From Symbiodinium natans (lineage: Eukaryota > Sar > Dinophyceae > Suessiales > Symbiodiniaceae), in assembly GCA_905221605.1 (NCBI GenBank), contig CAJNDS010002289.1, positions 1 through 64,000 of the forward strand: 64,000 nt of DNA. The letters run 5' to 3'. Shown one piece after another: positions 1 to 10,800 of the stretch. The notes beneath the pieces are model-generated. The model ran no database searches and had not been told where the DNA came from. It saw nothing but the letters and a program-made list of their open reading frames with translations. Both the position numbers and the translations under genes were made by a program. Each line of letters opens with the position of its first letter. Position 1 is the first letter of the stretch.

Positions 1-354
1 CCCGTGTGTGAAAAAAACGCCGCAACTGGGCCCAAAAATGGCTCCTAAACTTGGGTTCCAATTTGAGGCTCCACCTGGGTGGCCTTGTATGTTCACACAG
101 GAAATCCAAAATCTAGGGCCCGTTTTCGGTGCCCAGAATTGAGCTGCTTTTGGAACCCATTTGAGTTCAATAATAATTGAAATCAACTCACAGACAAACA
201 AGATGTTTTCTATTCGATACTGTTTGCATCAACACTCAAGAAAACAAAAAACGCCGTCGATACGCGTGTTCTTGGCTTGCTAAACTTGTCTTGAGCTGGC
301 ATTCAAGACAAAGCACTCTTGCATTGTTCGCGTGCGATCTCTCTCGCACTGCGG
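1..354. repeat. Partial 511-bp satellite unit at window edge
   Basis: This matches the last two thirds of the units at 1271-3294, including the stretch around the AATAATAATTG block near 170. It is cut by the window start. It ends where unit similarity stops, near the GCGGAGGTCAC junction. Short ORFs in it recur only because the repeat recurs; I see no gene. Confidence 0.85.
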
Positions 355-1240
355 AGGTCACTTCGGCTTCCCTACCTTTTGGAATTGATTTCCTTGCCCT
401 CTTTTTGTGTCTCCAAATCCACACACCTTTCACCACCCGCACACTTCCACACTTGAACAGCCAACAGAACCCAGCCGACATACACGCAAACGCCACCGCC
501 CACTAAAGCCACTTTGCACCACATAATGACACACACCACACTTCATGACACACACGACTCTCTGCCAAAAACGCCGAAACCACAACACACCACACCCATT
601 CACAATGTAAAAACGAGGTAACACACACAGACACCACTGCAAGGTCACTGTTTTTTTTGTTTGGTGTCACTTCTGAGACTTCATGCCTTACCCTTTTACC
701 CACACACTGACACTTTCCTTGCACACTAAAGCCAAAGACACCCGCAAACCAACCCACTTTGCAACCACCTTTGCTCACACACACACACATCCACAACACT
801 CTTGCACATACACACTCAGAAAAACAGCCGAAACCACAAAATGCACATTCTGATGGAGATCTTAAGTTCCGATTGCAATTTTTTCAACTGTCTTTCTGGT
901 CAATCGACAGCTTACCGGGCTGACAGCACTTACCAACACACTTGCTGAACGGTTCAGGGTTCTCGAAACTCTCTCTTTCTGAAGCTTGCAACTCAACCGA
1001 GAGATCATCCCAACAAAAAACCAAAGAAAACATTGAACAAAAAGCAAAGAAATTCTGTTCAGACGTGCTAAGGCAATCTGAACTGAAAAAAACAAAAAAG
1101 TCTTGCTGTGCATGAATCTGCTGCTGAATCTAAGAAAATTGTGTAAGTTTCACGACTCTGGCTTCTTTCCAGTGTTTTATCGATTTCGCCGAAGTTCAAA
1201 AAGAAAAACCAATCTTTTTGCAGTTCTTGCTAAATTGATC
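355..1240. repeat. Left copy of satellite-flanking duplication
   Basis: This stretch is repeated with small indels at 3296-4150, about 2.94 kb downstream. Both copies follow the end of a 511-bp unit and contain CA-rich sequence, a T-run, and the same AT-rich tail up to CAGTTCTTGCT. The pairing suggests duplication of a whole array edge. No coding signal is seen. Confidence 0.85.
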
Positions 1241-1270
1241 GACAAGGTAGGGAAGCTCCAGTGACCTCCA

Positions 1271-3294
1271 CAGTTAGAGAAAGTTCCGGTTCCAAACAAG
1301 TTCACACTTTGCCGCCTTGCTGCCTGCTGTTCTAATTTTGGGGGAAGACTGACACAAGACTTAGACTGGAACCGACTGAGAGGCTTATTTGTTTTACTCG
1401 CAACGAGGAGCTGTGAAAGCCAGATCTGGCTTCCCGTGTGTGAAAAAAACGCCGCAACTGGGCCCAAAAATGGCTCCTAAACTTGGGTTCCAATTTGAGG
1501 CTCCAACCTGGGTGGCCTTGTATGTTCACACAGGAAACCCAAAATCTAGGGCCCGTTTTCGGTGCCCAGAATTGAGCTGCTTTTGGAACCCATTTGAGTT
1601 CAATAATAATTGAAATCAACTCACAGACAAACAAGATGTTTTCTATTCGATACTGTTTGCATCAACACTCAAGAAAACAAAAAACGCCGTCGATACGCGT
1701 GTTCTTGGCTTGCTAAACTTGTCTTGAGCTGGCATTCAAGACAAAGCACTCTTGCATTGTTCGCGTGCGATCTCTCTCGCACAGTTAGAGAAAGTTCCGG
1801 TTCCAAACAAGTTCACACTTTGCCGCCTTGCTGCCTGCTGTTCTAATTTTGGGGGAAGACTGACACAAGACTTAGACTGGAACCGACTGGGAGGCTTATT
1901 TGTTTTACTCGCCACGAAAAGCTGTGAAAGCCAGATCTGGCTTCCCGTGTGTGAAAAAAACGCCGCAACTGGGCCCAAAAATGGCTCCTAAACTTGGGTT
2001 CCAATTTGAGGCTCCAACCTGGGTGGCCTTGTATGTTCACACAGGAAACCCAAAATCTAGGGCCCGTTTTCGGTGCCCAGAATTGAGCTGCTTTTGGAAC
2101 CCATTTGAGTTCAATAATAATTGAAATCAACTCACAGACAAACAAGATGTTTTCTATTCGATACTGTTTGCATCAACACTCAAGAAAACAAAAAACGCCG
2201 TCGATACGCGTGTTCTTGGCTTGCTAAACTTGTCTTGAGCTGGCATGCAAGACAAAGCACTCTTGCATTGTTCGCGTGCGATCTCTCTCGCACTGTTAGA
2301 GAAAGTTCCGGTTCCAAACAAGTTCACACTTTGCCGCCTTGCTGCCTGCTGTTCTAATTTTGGGGGAAGACTGACACAAGACTTAGACTGGAACCGACTG
2401 AGAGGCTTATTTGTTTTACTCGCAACGAGGAGCTGTGAAAGCAAGATCTGGCTTCCCGTGTGTGAAAAAAACGCCACAACTGGGCCCAAAAATGGCTCCT
2501 AAACTTGGGTTCCAATTTGAGGCTCCAACCTGGGTGGCCTTATATGTTCACACAGGAAATCCAAAATCTAGGGCCCGTTTTCGGTGCCCAGAATTGAGCT
2601 GCTTTTGGAACCCATTTGAGTTCAATAATAATTGAAATCAACTCACAGACAAACAAGATGTTTTCTATTCGATACTGTTTGCATCAACACTCAAGAAAAC
2701 AAAAAACGCCGTCGATACGCGTGTTCTTGGCTTGCTAAACTTGTCTTGAGCTGGCATTCAAGACAAAGCACTCTTGCATTGTTCGCGCGCGATCTCTCTC
2801 GCACAGTTAGAGAAAGTTCCGGTTCCAAACAAGTTCACACTTTGCCGCCTTGCTGCCTGCTGTTCTAATTTTGGGGGAAGACTGACACAAGACTTAGACT
2901 GGAACCGACTGAGAGGCTGATTTGTTTGACTCGCAACGAGGAGCTGTGAAAGCCAGATCTGGCTTCCCGTGTGTGAAAAAAACGCCGCAACTGGGCCCAA
3001 AAATGGCTCCTAAACTTGGGTTCCAATTTGAGGCTCCAACCTGGGTGGCCTTGTATGTTCACACAGGAAATCCAAAATCTAGGGCCCGTTTTCGGTGCCC
3101 AGAATTGAGCTGCTTTTGGAACCCATTTGAGTTCAATAATAATTGAAATCAACTCACAGACAAACAAGATGTTTTCTATTCGATACTGTTTGCATCAACA
3201 CTCGATACGCGTGTTCTTGGCTTGCTAAACTTGTCTTGAGCTGGCATTCAAGACAAAGCACTCTTGCATTGTTCGCGTGCGATCTCTCTCGCAC
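1271..3294. repeat. Tandem satellite, four units of 511 bp
   Basis: Unit starts (CAGTTAGAGA or CTGTTAGAGA) fall at 1271, 1782, 2293 and 2804, exactly 511 bp apart. The units are nearly identical. The last lacks 21 bp (AAGAAAACAA... just before GATACGCG, near 3203). ORFs of about 74-111 codons recur on both strands with the same period and so are shadows of the repeat. Confidence 0.95.
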
Positions 3295-3295
3295 T

Positions 3296-4150
3296 GCGGA
3301 GGTCACTTCGGCTTCCCTACTTTTGGAATTGATTTCCTTGCCCTCTTTTTGTGTCTCCAAATCCACACACCTTTCACCACCCGCACACTTCCACACTTGA
3401 ACAGCCAACAGAACCCAGCCGACATACACGCAAACGCCACCGCCCACTAAAGCCACTTTGCACCACATAATGACACACACCACACTTCATGACACACACG
3501 ACTCTCTGCCAAAAACGCCGAAACCACAACACACCACACCCATTCACAATGTAAAAACGAGGTAACACACACAGACACCACTGCAAGGTCACTGTTTTTT
3601 TTGTTTGGTGTCACTTCTGAGACTTCATGCCTTACCCTTTTCCCACACACTGACACTTTCCTTGCACACTAAAGCCAAAGACACCCGCAAACCAACCCAC
3701 TTTGCAACCACCTTTGCTCACACACACACACACACACATCCACAACACTCTTGCACATACACACTCAGAAAAACAGCTGAAACCACAAAATTGTGATGGA
3801 GATCTGAAGTTCCGATTGCAATTTTTCAACTGTCTTTCTGGTCAATCAACAGCTTACCGCACTGACAGCACTTACTAACACACTTTTGCTGCGGTTCAGG
3901 GTTCTCGAAACTCTCTCTTTCTGAACTTGACTGAGAGATCATCCCAACAAAAAACCAAAGAAAAACATTGAACAAAAAAGAAATTCTGTTCAGACGCGCT
4001 AAGGCAATCTGAACTGAAAAAAAAAAGTCTTGCTGTGCATGAATCTGATGCTGAATCTAAGAAAATGTGCAAGTTTCACGACTCTGGCTTCCGTGTTTTA
4101 TCAATTTCGCCAAAGTTCAAAAAGAAAAAACAATGTTTTTGCAGTTCTTG
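3296..4150. repeat. Right copy of satellite-flanking duplication
   Basis: This is the counterpart of 355-1240, with the same order of CA-rich, T-run and AT-rich parts. It has a longer (CA)n at about 3718-3738. Similarity to the left copy stops after CAGTTCTTGCT near 4150. No gene is recognised. Confidence 0.85.
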
Positions 4151-4370
4151 CTGACATTGGAAAAAAATACACTGACCTCTTCTCATCATGGCCAGAACGA
4201 CTTGAGAGTGGCCCAGCCTCGATTTCCATGACCATAGACCTGCCTGTTACTGCACGTCAGGCACAATTCTTTCGCTGATTGCGTTACACCGTGCGATGGC
4301 CCAATCACGTCCGTTCTGAGTGTTAAAATGCTCTGGACGGCCCTTAAAGATCTTGCACGCGCAAAGCACC

Positions 4371-4520
4371 CACCAAGTAAAACTTGAAGCCCCCCTTCGA
4401 CGAAGATCGAAGCCCTCTTCGGGCCTCCTTCAAGGGGACCCTTAAGGGGAACCCTTGAAGCCCCGTTAAAGCTCCCCTTAAAGCTCCCTTGAAGACCCCC
4501 TTCGCAAGAGGAGAGGGCCC
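4371..4520. repeat. Pyrimidine-rich CTTGAAGCC-type degenerate repeats
   Basis: Short degenerate copies of CCCTTGAAGCCCC and CCCTTAAAGC occur here. The same motif recurs at 4865-4950 and 5490-5720, so it flanks both arms of the GGCCTCTTAAACTGC module family. No coding potential is supported. Confidence 0.7.
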
Positions 4521-4631
4521 ATTCAGAGATGCCGCAAGTCTCAGATCCCGACTGTTCCAACAATTCTTTCCTAAACCCTAAAAAGGCTGCCGCTCCAGAG
4601 GTCGCGCCCGGCATTTTTTTGTTTTTTTGTA

Positions 4632-4850
4632 TTTCGTCCTGAAACCCTACGAAGCAGGCCCAGTTATTAGGCCTCTTAAACTGCTTTCTGGAACCTTGCG
4701 AAAAAAGGCCCAGTTATTAGGCCTCTTAAACTGCTTCCTGAAACCTCTGCAAAGCAGGCCTAGTTATAAGACCTCTTAAACTGCTGCCTGTACGGGTTTC
4801 CGGAACGGAAGCAGTTTAAGAGGCCCAGAACCTGGGCCTTCTTCGCGCCG
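4632..4850. repeat. Inverted-orientation modules, GGCCTCTTAAACTGCT family
   Basis: There are three modules in one orientation (GCCCAGTTATTAGGCCTCTTAAACTGC, spaced by about 50-60 bp), then one in the opposite orientation at about 4809-4850. The other orientation continues as six modules at 5188-5480. The spacer between the arms (about 4865-5187) ends in AT-rich sequence and shows no recognisable gene. Confidence 0.85.
4772..4823. other. 14-bp perfect inverted repeat (hairpin/cruciform)
   Basis: CCTCTTAAACTGCT at 4772-4785 is the exact reverse complement of AGCAGTTTAAGAGG at 4810-4823, with a 24-nt loop. It lies where the module family switches orientation. Confidence 0.9.
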
Positions 4851-5187
4851 TTTACGCCCGCGTCTCAAACCCCCCCTGTCAAGCCCCCCTTGAAAACCTC
4901 CCTTTGCAGTTTTCTCTGATCCCCCTTGAAGCCCCCCCTTGCAGCCTCCCTAGCCTCCACGAGAAAACATGGGGTTTTCGGCTTAGCCTCTTGCCACACA
5001 CACTTGAGATCCGTGCCACAACAAAAAACATATTCAAGCCAAAAACATGCTACTGTACCTGATTGCGTCGCAAAAAGTCTCCACTCCTCTGATTTTTTAA
5101 CAATGAAAAACAAAAAACAAAACAAGATTTTTAGGGAGGTGGAATTTAAACTAACCCTTCTTTCTTCTTTCCTTAATTTTTCGAATA

Positions 5188-5480
5188 AAGCAGTTTAAGA
5201 GGCCTAATAACTGGGCTCTTTGCGAGGTTCCAGGAAGCAGTTTAAGAGGCCTAATAACTGGACCTGCTTCGCAGGGGTTTCAGAGAGCAGTTTAAGAGGC
5301 CTAATAACTGGGCCTTCTTCGCGACGTTTCGGCAGTTTGAGAGGCCCACTAACTGGGCCTTCTTCGCAAGGTTCCAGGGAATAGTTTAAGCGGTCTCATA
5401 ACTGGGCTTGCTTCGCACGAGTGCAGAAAGCAGTTTACGAGGCCGAGCACCTGGGCCTTCTTCGCAACGTTTAAGCTCGC
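5188..5480. repeat. Six tandem modules AGCAGTTTAAGAGGCC...
   Basis: These are degenerate modules reading AGCAGTTTAAGAGGCCTAATAACTGGGCCTTCTTCGC, about 45-60 bp apart. Their orientation is opposite to the first three modules at 4632-4790. Loss of similarity between modules rises toward the right end. Confidence 0.85.
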
Positions 5481-5489
5481 GTCAAACCT

Positions 5490-6388
5490 CCCCTTTAGGC
5501 CCTTGAAGCCTCCCTTGAAGCCCCCCTTGAAGCCTCCTTGAAGTTCCCTTCAAGCCCCCTTCAAGTCCCCTTCAAGCCTCCCTTCAAGCCCCCCTTTAAG
5601 CCTTCGACCCTTCGCTCCCACCCCCCTGTCCCTTCTCCCCCTTCACCCCCCCCCCTTCAAGCCCGCTTCAAGGGTCCGACTCTAGCTCCTCCTTCAAGCC
5701 CCCCTTCGTGCAAAGGGAGCGGACCCAGCCCCCGGCATCTGTCGAACCTGGGATGTCCGGCCAAAAACCTTCGTGGTCCATGCTGCACAAGCGTGCCTCA
5801 CCCGAAAGGGCCTGTGCACCTTGAGCCTGGCATCTGCAGCACCCGCAGGCACGCTTGATCCAGCAGGGCCTGTGCACCTTGAGCCAGCGAGACCGACACC
5901 AAGCAAACGACCTTGTAACAGCACTCTGACATTCTGATGGCGCTGCTCTTGAAGTGTTTCGTCGGTTGAGTGACGCGTGTAACATGGATGAAACTACACG
6001 GAATTGGTAGCTGCTGGCTACCACCAATTGCGCGTAAATGCCAAATCTGGCGTCTGCTGGATCGCTTTGGTGATTTCCGATACAATGTGGTTTGCTTGCT
6101 AAGTCCTGGTACCAGTGAGCGCCTTCGATACGTGGCTTCAACATGCTGGCACTGTCAGTTGACTTCTTACAGTGTGGCTGCAATTCCTACATTTTTGCTT
6201 AAAGCTGACCACCATGGGCAGCCTAGGTACGACGCTCAAATACGTGGCATCGACATGTTGGCACTGCCAGCTATCTTACAGTGGGCCTCGCCGCCGGCTG
6301 ATCACCATGGAGCAGCTTGGGCACCGCTTGACGCTACTCAAGTGCGCTGCAGGCTATCGTTGTAACTGCGGCGATTCGGCTGATTGCT
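5490..6388. other. Non-coding sequence upstream of the retrotransposon
   Basis: It starts with C-rich CTTGAAGCC repeats (to about 5720). A tandem duplication around 5808-5885 repeats GGGCCTGTGCACCTTGAGCC. A degenerate repeat of about 112 bp around 6125-6285 shares ATACGTGGC, GGCACTG and CTTACAGTG. ORFs present are short and unconvincing. It ends at the 5-bp target site of the copia element. Confidence 0.5.
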
Positions 6389-6393
6389 TGGTT
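6389..6393. repeat. Target site duplication, left (TGGTT)
   Basis: TGGTT immediately precedes the 5' LTR and is repeated exactly at 15497-15501 after the 3' LTR. Five-base duplications are usual for Ty1/copia integrase. Confidence 0.9.
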
Positions 6394-6570
6394 TGTCCTG
6401 CATGCTGGCTCAGAGTTGTGTGTGTGTAGTTATTGGAACTCCGTAGTTGTGCCTTGGAGCTCGACGTTTCACCTGTGTGCAAAGAGTTTTACTGACGAAG
6501 CCTCCGGCTTATGACTTTGGCTCAAGTCGTGAGAAAAAAGGGTTCAGCGCGCTGCTGCTGTGTTTTCACA
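6394..6570 (+). repeat. 5' LTR, shortened
   Basis: 177 bp, TG...CA. The first about 73 bp and last about 104 bp align closely with the 3' LTR. About 187 bp present in the 3' LTR (from about 15206 to 15391) is missing here. Which state is ancestral cannot be told from one copy, but a deletion in the 5' LTR is the simpler reading. Confidence 0.93.
6516..6526 (+). promoter_or_regulatory. Spliced-leader-like string TTTGGCTCAAG in 5' LTR
   Basis: Eleven bases identical to the 3' end of the conserved dinoflagellate spliced leader, which ends TTTTGGCTCAAG. The preceding bases (TATGAC) match the leader only partly. The same string sits at 15441-15451 in the 3' LTR. It may be a leader relic acquired by trans-splicing and reverse transcription, or chance. 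Confidence 0.45.
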
Positions 6571-6582
6571 TGGTAGCGGAGC
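6571..6582 (+). promoter_or_regulatory. Primer binding site, initiator-Met tRNA-like
   Basis: TGGTAGCGGAGC begins directly after the LTR CA end. It resembles the complement of the 3' end of eukaryotic initiator tRNA-Met (TGG for the CCA tail, then TAGC/TATC and AGAGC/G). Position and sequence support its role in priming minus-strand synthesis. Exact host tRNA not checked. Confidence 0.75.
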
Positions 6583-6613
6583 GTGTGTAGCACGCTCGTA
6601 GAAACTAGAAGCC

Positions 6614-7851
6614 ATGGCTGACCCCGAGCTGTCGACCCTGGAGCTTCTGCTCCAGCGGGAGGACCCGCCACGGTCGTCGAACTTGACCCTCAACTCCAGC
6701 AGATGATGGTCCAGATGATTCAGCAAATGATGATGCAGAATCAGCAACAGACACTTCAAGTTTTGGTGGCAAAGATGGAGGCCGACGAGAGAAGAAGACG
6801 TGAGCAGGAAGCTTTTGTCTGCAGCTGTGAGCAACCCATTTGGGGGTGCTTCAAGTGCAGCAGCTGCTGGTCCTACGGCAAAGGCTTCTTCTCCTCCACC
6901 GGCGCCATCACAGAACCTGCATGTTGGAAGTAACCGTGCAGAGAAGTATCTGCCAGCATTGGAAAAGGGCGTGTGAGAGAGCTGGAGGAGTACCATCGGT
7001 GGTGCGAGGTGCTTGCTTCCTGGCTGGCGTTGATAGACGACAACTATGTCAATGAGTTGCGCCAGGCAATGACGCATGACCGTGAGATCAAGCAGTCTGA
7101 CATGGCAGTTCCGGTAGCATCGCGTTCGGCAAGGTTGTTTTACTACCTGCAACAAAGTCTGCAGAAGTTCGAACGTGGGATGGAACTGGTGAGAAGCACG
7201 TCGATGCGTCAAGGACAAGCTGCTTGTGGTTATGAGGTGATGCGTCAAATGCACCAGACCTTCAGCATTGTCTCTCGCATGGAGGCCATTGCTGTGAGAG
7301 ATGAAGCCCTTCGCCTAACTTCGAAGGCGAGTTCGTACAAGCGACCGCTTGACTGCGTCCGCTTCCTTGAGGACGAGCTTGGGAAGGTAGACCAGAAGCT
7401 GCATCGGTTCCCTGAACTGAGGCTTGGAGCATCTGATCGTTCAACCCTTCTTCTTCAATCTGTCAGCCCAGAGTGTAGGCATTACGTTGTCCTGCATGGA
7501 AAGTCTGGGAGCTGGGAGGAACTGGTTGAAAGCATCCGGTTCTACGAGGAGCAAACCCGATTGTGTGATGCTGGTTCGCTGAATGCAGTTGGGGAGCGCG
7601 GCCTCTGCTGGAACTGTGGCAAATCAGGCCATATGAGTTGGCAGTGCCCCGACAAGAGCTCTGGCAAAGGGAAGAAGAGGGATGAACCGAAAGGTGGCAA
7701 GGGTCCAAGAATCGAGAGAAGAGCCCTAAAGGGAAGGGCAAAGGCAAAGGGAAGACAGACAAAGGAAAGGGTGGAAAGCCCAAGGGGAAGCCAAAGAACA
7801 AAGGAAAGCCCAAGGGCCGAGCTGTGGAAGACGAGCAGTCTGATCAGGTGA
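6614..7851 (+). pseudogene. gag: gag, frameshifted, with CCHC zinc knuckle
   Basis: Gag would package element RNA. The likely start is ATG at 6614 (MADPELSTLE). Sensible protein then moves between frames: frame 2 until about 6645; frame 1 (ELDPQLQQMM, then a Gln/Met-rich and charged helix) to about 6811; frame 2 (SNPFGGASS, Pro/Ala-rich) to a stop at 6974; then frame 1 from 6973 to 7851. The last part carries a helical capsid-like region (YHRWCEVLASWL) and a knuckle CWNCGKSGHMSWQC at about 7606-7647, a perfect CX2CX4HX4C. Around 7705 the Lys/Gly-rich tail (SPKGKGKGKGKTDKGKGG) continues in the pol frame. At least three shifts look like mutations or assembly errors; the last could be a programmed gag-pol shift. 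Confidence 0.8.
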
Positions 7852-10800
7852 TGGCAATGCGGTCTCATCATCTGAGTGGCTTGGGTCCGGGGACAAGAAC
7901 TAATGAGCCCAATGAAGCTGAGCCCCCTCGTCTCACCATGACGAACGGAGAGATCGAGAGACTGAACCAGTCCTCCTCTAGGAATAGCTCTTTCGCATGG
8001 CTCATTGATAGTGGAGCCACCTGCCACGTGTTGTCAGAGAGTGCGTTGGGTTTTTACGAAGTCGTCAAGGAGCATTCGGGACCTCTTCCTGTGCTCATGA
8101 GTGCTAGCGATACGCCCATGGAATGTGTCAAGTTGGTTGACATTCGGGTGAAGTTTGGGAAGTTGGGGCCCGTAGTGCTTCAACAGGTCTTGGTTTGCAA
8201 GATTGGTTTCAACGTAGTCAGTTCTTGGCAAGCATCCCTTTCGGGATGGAGTACCTGGCTCACCTCAGAGCCTGGAGCAAGCTGCTTGGTGAAGCAGACG
8301 GAACGAGGTTCCTCGATGTGGGTGCCTTTGGTTCGTGAAGCCAGGAGCTGGTGGGCGTTGGCTAAGGAGATTGGCCCTACCAAGGCAAAGCCGAAAGGAA
8401 GAAGAAGCAAAGGGGACTCACCCAAGCCGGGGTGGAGCCCGAACGACGACGCGATGGAAGTGGATAAGGTGCAGAAGAAGGCACCGCCCAACGTAGGAAG
8501 AGCATTGGAGGTGACACCTTTTAAGTTTTTGCTGCGAGCATTTTCAGTGAAGCAACATGTGGGGGAACACGAGCTGCATGAGCATGTTTTACAGGAGCGT
8601 TTGAGTGGATGTGAGCATGCTGCAGTTGCAAAAGTAGGAGTAGACCTGGAAACCCCACCCTCTGCATGTTGTGCTGAAGCTTTATGTTCCGCCGCAGCTG
8701 TTTTGCTTAAGTCTGCAAGCAACACGTCTTTGGAGAAGCAAACCAGTAGGGACACACGCTGTGGAGACAAGGGTTTTGAGTGCGTAGGGGTAGGGCCTGT
8801 GCCGCTCCAGCCTCAGAGTGTTTGCATTAGGAGTAGGAGTGTCTTGCGTGTAGGACGTAGGAGTGACTTGCACCCCAGCGCTTGTGTGCCTGAGTGTTTG
8901 TTGGGACAGAGTGAAGAGAGGAAGTGTGCCTTTCGGAGCTTGCGTTGGCCAGGAGTGTTTCTGAAAGCATTGCTGGTGTTGTGTGCTCTAGGAGTGTTTT
9001 GCTCAAAGCCTGGAGCCTTTGTAAGGGACCTTGTAAAGGATGGAGCTTCCGGAAGCCTCGCCTCCGCTCTGTCTTGTGAACTCCCAAAGTGGGAGTGTGG
9101 CCCAGGTGGAAGCCTTTTCGACGAGCATGATTGCTCGTCTTGCGCACCGTTTCGAGGAGGAAGGTCAGCTGTCTCTTTCGAGGCAGCTTCTCCAAAACAT
9201 CGACCTTTTTACCTCGACCCCTGGCTCGGTCGAACGGCTGTTGGGGATTCCAGCCTGCCTTGGGGAGTTGGAGACACAGGAGTTGGTGATCAATACAAGC
9301 GGCATTCCGGTGAAGCAACCTATGCTCATTGCCGAGCTGCGAGCCATTGCTGCTCCGACGGTGGACCAGTCGGTTTTGACGGACACCCTCGTCGAGGAGC
9401 ACGACCGTCGTGCAGAGTATGCAAGGTATGGCTATGTTTTGACCACCATGGGGGTGGTAGTTGCCGATGTGAGTGCTACCATCCGCCAACCGCACCTTCC
9501 ATGCGAGCAAAGGGGGTACTGGCGCAACAATCAGGTTGGCATCCAGCTCACCTTGAAGAAATTCCTTCTGTACCTGGAGGCGATTCGAGAGTTGCGGTGC
9601 CATCCTGCTCAATACCAGTTGTTCGAGGCAGGGCTAGCAAGCATTCTGCCAAACGAGCTCAAGGTCGAGCGTGTGCCGGCTGCCGACTTGAGAGCGCTTT
9701 TGGCGGACGTGCTCGTCCAGAGCAACCGCCGGGTGACTTTGGCTGCTCAACCGCCAACTATAATACCGGATGTTGCACCATCCGCGTCGGGTGGCACGGC
9801 ACCGCCTCTTCACAAAAGTGCCCCAGCTCCACCTCCTTCGGGGTGGGCTTTGCTCAACCAAGCGCGTGCAAAAGCCGAGGCAATGATTCGATTGCATGCC
9901 GACATGAAGAGAGCTGCAACAGCCGAGGTGGCTCCATCATCGTCGACGGGCCCCGCTTTTCCACCAGGGCCTCCGGCTTTCTTGCCGTTCAGCCCTCCTT
10001 CCCCGCTTACGCCGTCCGTCTTTTCCTATGCTCCATCTTCGGCACCAGGCACGCCTATGGAAGCAGGCATGCCTCTAACTCCGCCTCCTCTACCTCCTCC
10101 ATCTTGGGCACCAGGCACGCCTATGGAAGCAAGCCTGCCTATACCTCCGCCTCCTCTACCTCCTCCATCGACACCGCACCCAGATACATTGAGGGAGCTT
10201 GCGGGCGAGGTTCCAATGGAGGTCGAGACGCCGATGACGCCCGTGGAGGCATTCGGTGCCCCTGGGACCCCTATGGACGTGAGTTCCGAGGTCCCAATGG
10301 AGCCAATGGTCGGTGGCATTGGAAGTCCGGGGAGCGCTTCTCCTTTGACCCCGCCGGCAGAGACGAGTATGGTGGTTCCAAACCCACCTATGGACAATTC
10401 GGATGTGGGAGACTCTGGCTCCGAGATGGATTGATATGCTTGGGTATGGGCCCTGAGGGCCTAAAAGCCGGGCATGAGTTGCTCCGATCTTCGCCGCAAT
10501 GCACAAAATTGGTAGGAGTAGGTCTGAAAGCCCTGCTGTTTGCAGTAGGAGACTGGCTGTGTGCATTAGGAGGTAGGGTAGGAGCGTTTGAGTGCTTGGT
10601 AGGTGACTGTGAGTGCAGCCTGCCTGCCGCGAATGGGTCTGCACACTGTCCCTCTGTGCCCAGGTCTTCATGGAAAGGAAGCAGTGCCTTGGCTTTAGGG
10701 TTGGTTCTGGGTTTGGTTTTCAGAGGTTGGCTGCGTAGGTGCGTGAAGCTTTTGAGTGTGCGCCGTAGGAGTAGGCTGAAGTTTGTGCGTGTAACTCTGG

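Noticed and set aside
1332-3167. Conserved 74-111-codon ORFs repeated on both strands
   Set aside because: They recur every 511 bp because the DNA is a near-identical tandem satellite. Conservation follows from recent duplication, both strands are open, and there is no domain or start context.
6516-6526. Spliced-leader RNA gene
   Set aside because: Only the last 11 of 22 leader bases are present, no GT donor and Sm-type site follow, and it lies within the LTR. Kept only as a possible relic.
8827-9612. 261-codon minus-strand ORF inside the retrotransposon
   Set aside because: It is antisense to the nested ORF and pol; its openness follows from the codon composition of the plus-strand frames. 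No domain.
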